Origin: an uncultured Prevotella sp.
Lineage (GTDB): Bacteria > Bacteroidota > Bacteroidia > Bacteroidales > Bacteroidaceae
Assembly: GCA_937901345.1 (NCBI GenBank)
Contig: CALCHM010000026.1
Span: forward strand, 1-15,212
Reading direction: 5' to 3'
DNA length: 15,212 nt
Shown here piece by piece: positions 11,823-15,212 of the stretch (position 1 is its first letter; each line of letters opens with the position of its first letter). The position numbers were made by a program, and so were the translations under genes. The notes below the pieces were generated by a model that was not told the DNA's origin, did not search any database, and was given only the letters and a program-made list of their open reading frames with translations.

Positions 11823-13334
11823 ATGTTAAAAAAGTACTTTTATCTCACAATGTTGATGTGCGCATCTACATTTGCTTTCGCATCATGTAGTGATGACGAT
11901 GATGATGCGCCCGTAACTCCCAACGATGCGCCTCCTGCCGATCAGCAGGTTGAAACCTCGTTTACGGAGAACCCTCGTGCTTTTGCACTTAAGTTTCATG
12001 ATTACATTGGTGGTGGTGAGAACGTTAAGCGTTTGGATCCTGACACCATTCGCATCGAAATCAATGAAGGTTTGCTTACTTACCTGAATATTTCAGAACT
12101 CAAAGTAGGCGATGCTTTGAACATTTGGGAAAACATTGATTGTCCTCCTTACATCCGTGTGGTAGATGCCGTAGAGCGCACCGCTTCGGGGTATATTGTT
12201 ACTACGCATGAGGGTCATATTGGCGACCTTTTCCAATCGCTTGAAGGTTGTTTTGACACGGAATTGTATAGCGATATCTCCGATCGCCCCGTGCGCCTCA
12301 CAAAGCGCTCAAGCAATAAGGAGAATGACTATCAGTATGTTGACTCTGAAGAAGACTTTGAGCAGTTTGTTGATGATGAAGGTAAGATTCACCCCTTTAT
12401 CATCTACACGCCTAACAATGACGAATCTCAGACGTATACTTATAGTTTGGCTGAGCATGAATATGACGAAATGGTCGATTCTATGCTCCTCACGCGCTTG
12501 GCTTCATGGGATAAGACATGGCACCTCATTAATAAGACTAAGGATCATATCAATATCTATCCTGAACGTGACGAAAAGGGAGATCCCGTTGGTCTCTTCG
12601 TTTCTGAGGCTAGTTTGTCAATCAAGGCAGACCTTGAAGTTTACTTCGAATTCAATGTCTTTGAAAGCAACCGCTTTTGGGCAAAGTTGAGCGGTGGAGT
12701 GAATATCGATGCTCCCATTCACTTGCGCTTTGGTGGCAAGCAATTGAAGAAGGAAAAGGAGATTCCCGTCTTTGAATTTACGCCCATATTCACGGCCTTT
12801 GCACTTGGTCCCTTCGTGGTTCCCGTGGTTATCCGCAATGGTTTTATCTTCAAGTATTCTGGCGAAGTTAATGCTAATCTCTCTATGATGGTGCCCTTCT
12901 ACTATAATGCATCGTTTGAAACAGGTCCTAAGTATGAAGGTGGTCAATGGGGAAGTTTCAAGGCTTTTGATTGGCATGCAGGTATCAATTACGAAAAACT
13001 CGCGGTAGCTCCCGCGGCTTCACTTTCGCTTGAAGCAGGTGCTGGTTTCTATTTCCACACGGGTGCTTATTTTGGTGGCGCTTTTGGTCCGTACTTTGAA
13101 TTAGGACCTCAGGCAGAAATGTCGGCAAATGCATCACTTGCGGGCAATGCGGTGAACTTCAACACTAGTGGTAGCGTATCTATTGGTGGAGAAGTAGGTG
13201 CAGAAATCAAGATTTGGAAGTTCGACCTCGGTAAGAAGAAGATTTCCTATAAGATTGCGGAAAAGGACCTTTGGGATATCGACCTCAGTTTTGATCAGAA
13301 GGACATTTTTGGTGCGATGAACCCCAAGCAATAA
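11823..13334 (+). CDS. Surface-exposed lipoprotein of unknown function
   Basis: This 503-residue protein has a type II signal ending AFASC (Cys 22). The mature start CSDDDDDAP is close to the Bacteroides lipoprotein export signal (Ser then several Asp after the Cys), so display on the outside of the outer membrane is likely. The N-terminal part (40-170) includes FALKFHDYIGGGENVKRLDP and LKVGDALNIWENIDCPPYIR, probably a beta domain. An acidic linker (about 175-230) follows. The C-terminal half (about 250-500) is rich in Gly, Ala, Phe and alternating hydrophobic residues (AGAGFYFHTGAYFGGAFGPY, ASLAGNAVNFNTSGSVSIGG), a beta-sheet pattern. No enzyme motif is seen. A hairpin 21 bases downstream separates it from the C11 peptidase gene. 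The two could work together, but this is only suggested by position. Confidence 0.85.
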   Translation: MLKKYFYLTMLMCASTFAFASCSDDDDDAPVTPNDAPPADQQVETSFTENPRAFALKFHDYIGGGENVKRLDPDTIRIEINEGLLTYLNISELKVGDALNIWENIDCPPYIRVVDAVERTASGYIVTTHEGHIGDLFQSLEGCFDTELYSDISDRPVRLTKRSSNKENDYQYVDSEEDFEQFVDDEGKIHPFIIYTPNNDESQTYTYSLAEHEYDEMVDSMLLTRLASWDKTWHLINKTKDHINIYPERDEKGDPVGLFVSEASLSIKADLEVYFEFNVFESNRFWAKLSGGVNIDAPIHLRFGGKQLKKEKEIPVFEFTPIFTAFALGPFVVPVVIRNGFIFKYSGEVNANLSMMVPFYYNASFETGPKYEGGQWGSFKAFDWHAGINYEKLAVAPAASLSLEAGAGFYFHTGAYFGGAFGPYFELGPQAEMSANASLAGNAVNFNTSGSVSIGGEVGAEIKIWKFDLGKKKISYKIAEKDLWDIDLSFDQKDIFGAMNPKQ

Positions 13335-13355
13335 ATTGCGTATATCCATTCATTT

Positions 13356-13382
13356 GACATCCAGCGGGCTACGCTGGTTGTC
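13356..13382 (+). terminator. Hairpin after the surface lipoprotein gene
   Basis: GACATCCAGCG (13356-13366) and CGCTGGTTGTC (13372-13382) form an 11-bp stem with one mismatch and the 5-base loop GGCTA, followed by ATTTTCTTTG. The T-run is short and broken, so this could be a partial terminator or an mRNA-stabilising end lying 22 bases past the stop. Confidence 0.55.
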
Positions 13383-13434
13383 ATTTTCTTTGACACAAAA
13401 CAGACGATAAAGATTTTTTAAAGTAATAGCATCT

Positions 13435-14925
13435 ATGAGAAACAATGCATTTAAATTACTCCTCATATTTGTAGTCACCCTCTTTACATCATGTATCGAG
13501 AAGGAGTATGTCACTAACATTGAGGCACCCGAGGCGCCTACGGATAAGAGCACTTACACCATTATGTTCTATGGTTGTGGTGGTGGCAATTTGGATTTAG
13601 CCATGGTGACAAATATTCGTGAAGCGCTTCTTGCGGGTGCTTCCGATCGTGTGAAGTTTACGGGTCAGGTTAAGTTTTCAAATAAACTTCAGGAATACGA
13701 AGAAACCGCTGGCACACAACGCTTCATTGTGGGCGCAACTCCCGAAAATTGGTACACACCCGTTGAAGTGCTTGACAAGAATCTCAAACTTTACGACCCT
13801 CAAAACTTGACCGACTTCATCAATTGGAGTAAGGAACAATGCCCCGCGGATGAGTATATCCTCCTGCTTTGGAATCATGGCGGCGGCTGGATTCCTTTTG
13901 ATGATGCTCCTACCAACCGTGCGGTTGTCTACGATGATGTGTTAAATAATGAGGGGTTGACGCTCGATGACTTGGTAAAGGGCATCAAGGACTCAGGCAC
14001 GAAGATGAAGATGATTTATTACGATGCTTGCTTGATGGGTATGATTGAGGTTTTATCAGGTCTTACCGAGTGTGCTGATTATGCTTTGGCGGCAAGTCAT
14101 ATTACTCCAGGTATTGGTGGCGATTATAACTCGCTCATGTACCATTTGAACCACTCTACAAACTTTGAGCAAGCCATTAAGGGTTATTGTTACGAAACGG
14201 TGTCTCATTGGGGCATTTTAAACAATCCTTTAGACCTTACGTTCGTTGATCTTAGCAAGATGGAAAATTTGTGGGGAGAAATCAACGTGTTGTCAGGTTA
14301 TTTGGAAGAGATGATTCAGGTTGTTATCAAGTACAATAACGACCCTGAAAGTCTGACTATCGATGAGACCAGCATCGCCGGAACGTTATTGACTGCTTTG
14401 AATAATTGCTATAATTATGAAGACGGTTTTCCCTTTTATGATATTCGTCACTTCACCGAGATTCTCGTGAATGGTGGCTACAATAGTTACACGGCTAAAT
14501 TGGTAGACATCTCAAGTCGTCTCAATCGTGCGTTGACGGAAGCGGTTGTTTGCAAACAAATCAATAAAGCTATACTCCAAGACTTGAACCTTTCGTTAGG
14601 TGTCACTATTGCTAATACCTTTTTCTGGGATAGAGTGGGATATGGCCCGGCATATCCCGGATTGAAGTTCCACCAAGAAACGGGTTGGGGCAACTGGATA
14701 TCTGTTAATCCTTATTTCCCTACGGGTAATCCTAACCCCGACAATATCTTTAGCGATGAAGGCGAAGGTGGCGATGGAAATGAAGGCGAAGAAGATGAAG
14801 AAGGCTCTGGAGATGAAGGTGAAGGAAATGAAGGCGAAGGTGGCGATGGTGAAGAAGACGACCATAACCAAGAGTTAACGGAAGAGCAAATAGCCCTCAT
14901 CCTCGAAATTATCAGCAATAGTTAG
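13435..14925 (+). CDS. Clostripain-family (C11) cysteine peptidase, lipid-anchored, with acidic tail
   Basis: This 496-residue exported protease has a type II signal ending LFTSC (Cys 20). The C11 caspase-like fold is shown by YTIMFYGCGGGNLD (41-54), then the catalytic His in LLLWNHGGGW (H148) and the catalytic Cys in IYYDACLMGMIEV (C199, with D197 in the S1 pocket position). The family cleaves after Arg or Lys and is known from clostripain, PmC11 and fragipain, the last a lipoprotein of Bacteroides fragilis. Residues 441-476 are a run of Gly, Glu, Asp, Ser and Asn, encoded by a sequence holding an in-frame duplication, before the end LTEEQIALILEIISNS. That tail is not part of the family as I know it. 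The substrate is unknown. Confidence 0.92.
   Translation: MRNNAFKLLLIFVVTLFTSCIEKEYVTNIEAPEAPTDKSTYTIMFYGCGGGNLDLAMVTNIREALLAGASDRVKFTGQVKFSNKLQEYEETAGTQRFIVGATPENWYTPVEVLDKNLKLYDPQNLTDFINWSKEQCPADEYILLLWNHGGGWIPFDDAPTNRAVVYDDVLNNEGLTLDDLVKGIKDSGTKMKMIYYDACLMGMIEVLSGLTECADYALAASHITPGIGGDYNSLMYHLNHSTNFEQAIKGYCYETVSHWGILNNPLDLTFVDLSKMENLWGEINVLSGYLEEMIQVVIKYNNDPESLTIDETSIAGTLLTALNNCYNYEDGFPFYDIRHFTEILVNGGYNSYTAKLVDISSRLNRALTEAVVCKQINKAILQDLNLSLGVTIANTFFWDRVGYGPAYPGLKFHQETGWGNWISVNPYFPTGNPNPDNIFSDEGEGGDGNEGEEDEEGSGDEGEGNEGEGGDGEEDDHNQELTEEQIALILEIISNS
14756..14849 (+). repeat. In-frame direct repeat in the peptidase acidic tail
   Basis: A 22-base word starting ATGAAGGCGAAGG is present exactly at 14756-14777 and 14828-14849, 72 bases (24 codons) apart. 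Shorter GAAGGCGAAG words lie between. It accounts for the (GEGGDG)-like acidic tract and suggests slippage-driven expansion. Confidence 0.85.
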
Positions 14926-15052
14926 TAGGAGATATGAGTTGTGTGGGCATTCGTCTTTGCTTGAAGTAGTTGGATGAGATGCCGAGAAGATAAGAATATG
15001 GAAGGTTTGAAGCACAAGAGATCCAGGTGTGAAAACCTTTATTACACGATAG

Positions 15053-15087
15053 GAGGGTGTGTCGAAATGCAAATTTGGCATGCCCTC
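15053..15087 (+). terminator. 14-bp hairpin with G-U pairs, only stable in plus-strand RNA
   Basis: GAGGGTGTGTCGAA (15053-15066) pairs with TTTGGCATGCCCTC (15074-15087) around a 7-base loop. Four of the 14 pairs are G-U wobbles in plus-strand RNA; the minus-strand RNA would have A-C mismatches at these places. It lies 127 bases after the peptidase stop and has no T-run, so it may be an mRNA end, a REP-like dispersed element, or both. A smaller stem, AAGGTTT/AAACCTT at 15002-15039, precedes it. Confidence 0.5.
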
Positions 15088-15095
15088 TTAAGTTG

Positions 15096-15131
15096 TTCTC
15101 AGAGTCCTCGGAGTTCTCGGAGTTCTCGGAG
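15096..15131. repeat. Four-unit 9-bp tandem repeat, reversed copy of the 10.8 kb family
   Basis: TTCTCAGAG, TCCTCGGAG, TTCTCGGAG and TTCTCGGAG run in phase. The reverse complement of the first is CTCTGAGAA, the exact main unit of the tract at 10827-10916. It lies in the gap after the peptidase gene. The final bases to 15212 hold only a short inverted repeat GCAAC-TAAA-GTTGC (15193-15206). Confidence 0.85.
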
Positions 15132-15212
15132 AATGGTTTAAAATAAGGCAATAATATAGGAGTTGACCCAAGAACTTTAACAGACCCCCTCCGCAACTAA
15201 AGTTGCTCGTCC

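Noticed and set aside
14912..15196. 94-codon minus-strand frame over the right edge (SENSENSEDSENN region)
   Set aside because: Its repeat-like peptide comes from the 9-bp array at 15096-15131, it crosses the hairpin at 15053-15087 and it overlaps the end of the peptidase gene. No domain or signal is visible.

Overview
The window looks like a chromosomal segment of a Bacteroidales bacterium, most like a Prevotella relative. The evidence is the Bacteroidetes-type -7 promoter box (TAnnTTTG) before several genes, the general lack of strong Shine-Dalgarno sites, a 29-residue basic protein of a type I associate with this phylum, a Bacteroidetes-style RNase G and transketolase, TPR-transmembrane-LuxR regulators, and a lipoprotein whose mature N-terminus is Cys-Ser-Asp5, the kind of surface-export signal described in Bacteroides. 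The species cannot be fixed from the sequence alone.

Left part (1-5.4 kb): the 5' two-fifths or so of rpsA (ribosomal protein S1, minus strand, running off the edge) is followed by a small XRE-type DNA-binding protein (minus). Its C-terminal half resembles the mismatch-recognition domain of MutS. A BadF/BadG-type sugar kinase (plus, probably N-acetylglucosamine kinase) converges on rng (RNase G, minus), with a strong hairpin between them. Upstream of rng on the same strand lie a 29-codon gene for a very basic peptide and an HU-family gene; this may be one HU - small protein - RNase G transcription unit. Next comes rpiB.

Middle (5.5-9.9 kb): transketolase lies just upstream of rpiB on the minus strand, so the two form a non-oxidative pentose phosphate pair. 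A 347-bp gap with an orphan hairpin separates them from a 653-residue membrane regulator with TPR repeats, a transmembrane helix, a coiled coil and a LuxR-type HTH.

Right part (10.4-14.9 kb): a plus-strand series of four exported proteins points away from that regulator. They are a small TRL-like lipoprotein, a secreted protein of unknown function, a 503-residue predicted surface lipoprotein of unknown function, and a lipid-anchored clostripain (C11) cysteine peptidase with a long acidic tail. They may act at the cell surface, but no shared pathway can be shown.

Two genome-wide habits stand out. Five minus-strand genes or units share the identical nine bases TAATTTTGC as their -7 box. Many intergenic gaps hold short, gap-specific tandem repeats; one 9-bp family occurs as ten units at 10.8 kb and again, reversed, at the right edge. 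No RNA gene, transposase, phage gene or CRISPR array was found. The most novel candidate is the XRE/MutS-like fusion; the rest is mostly core genome plus a poorly characterised surface-protein cluster.
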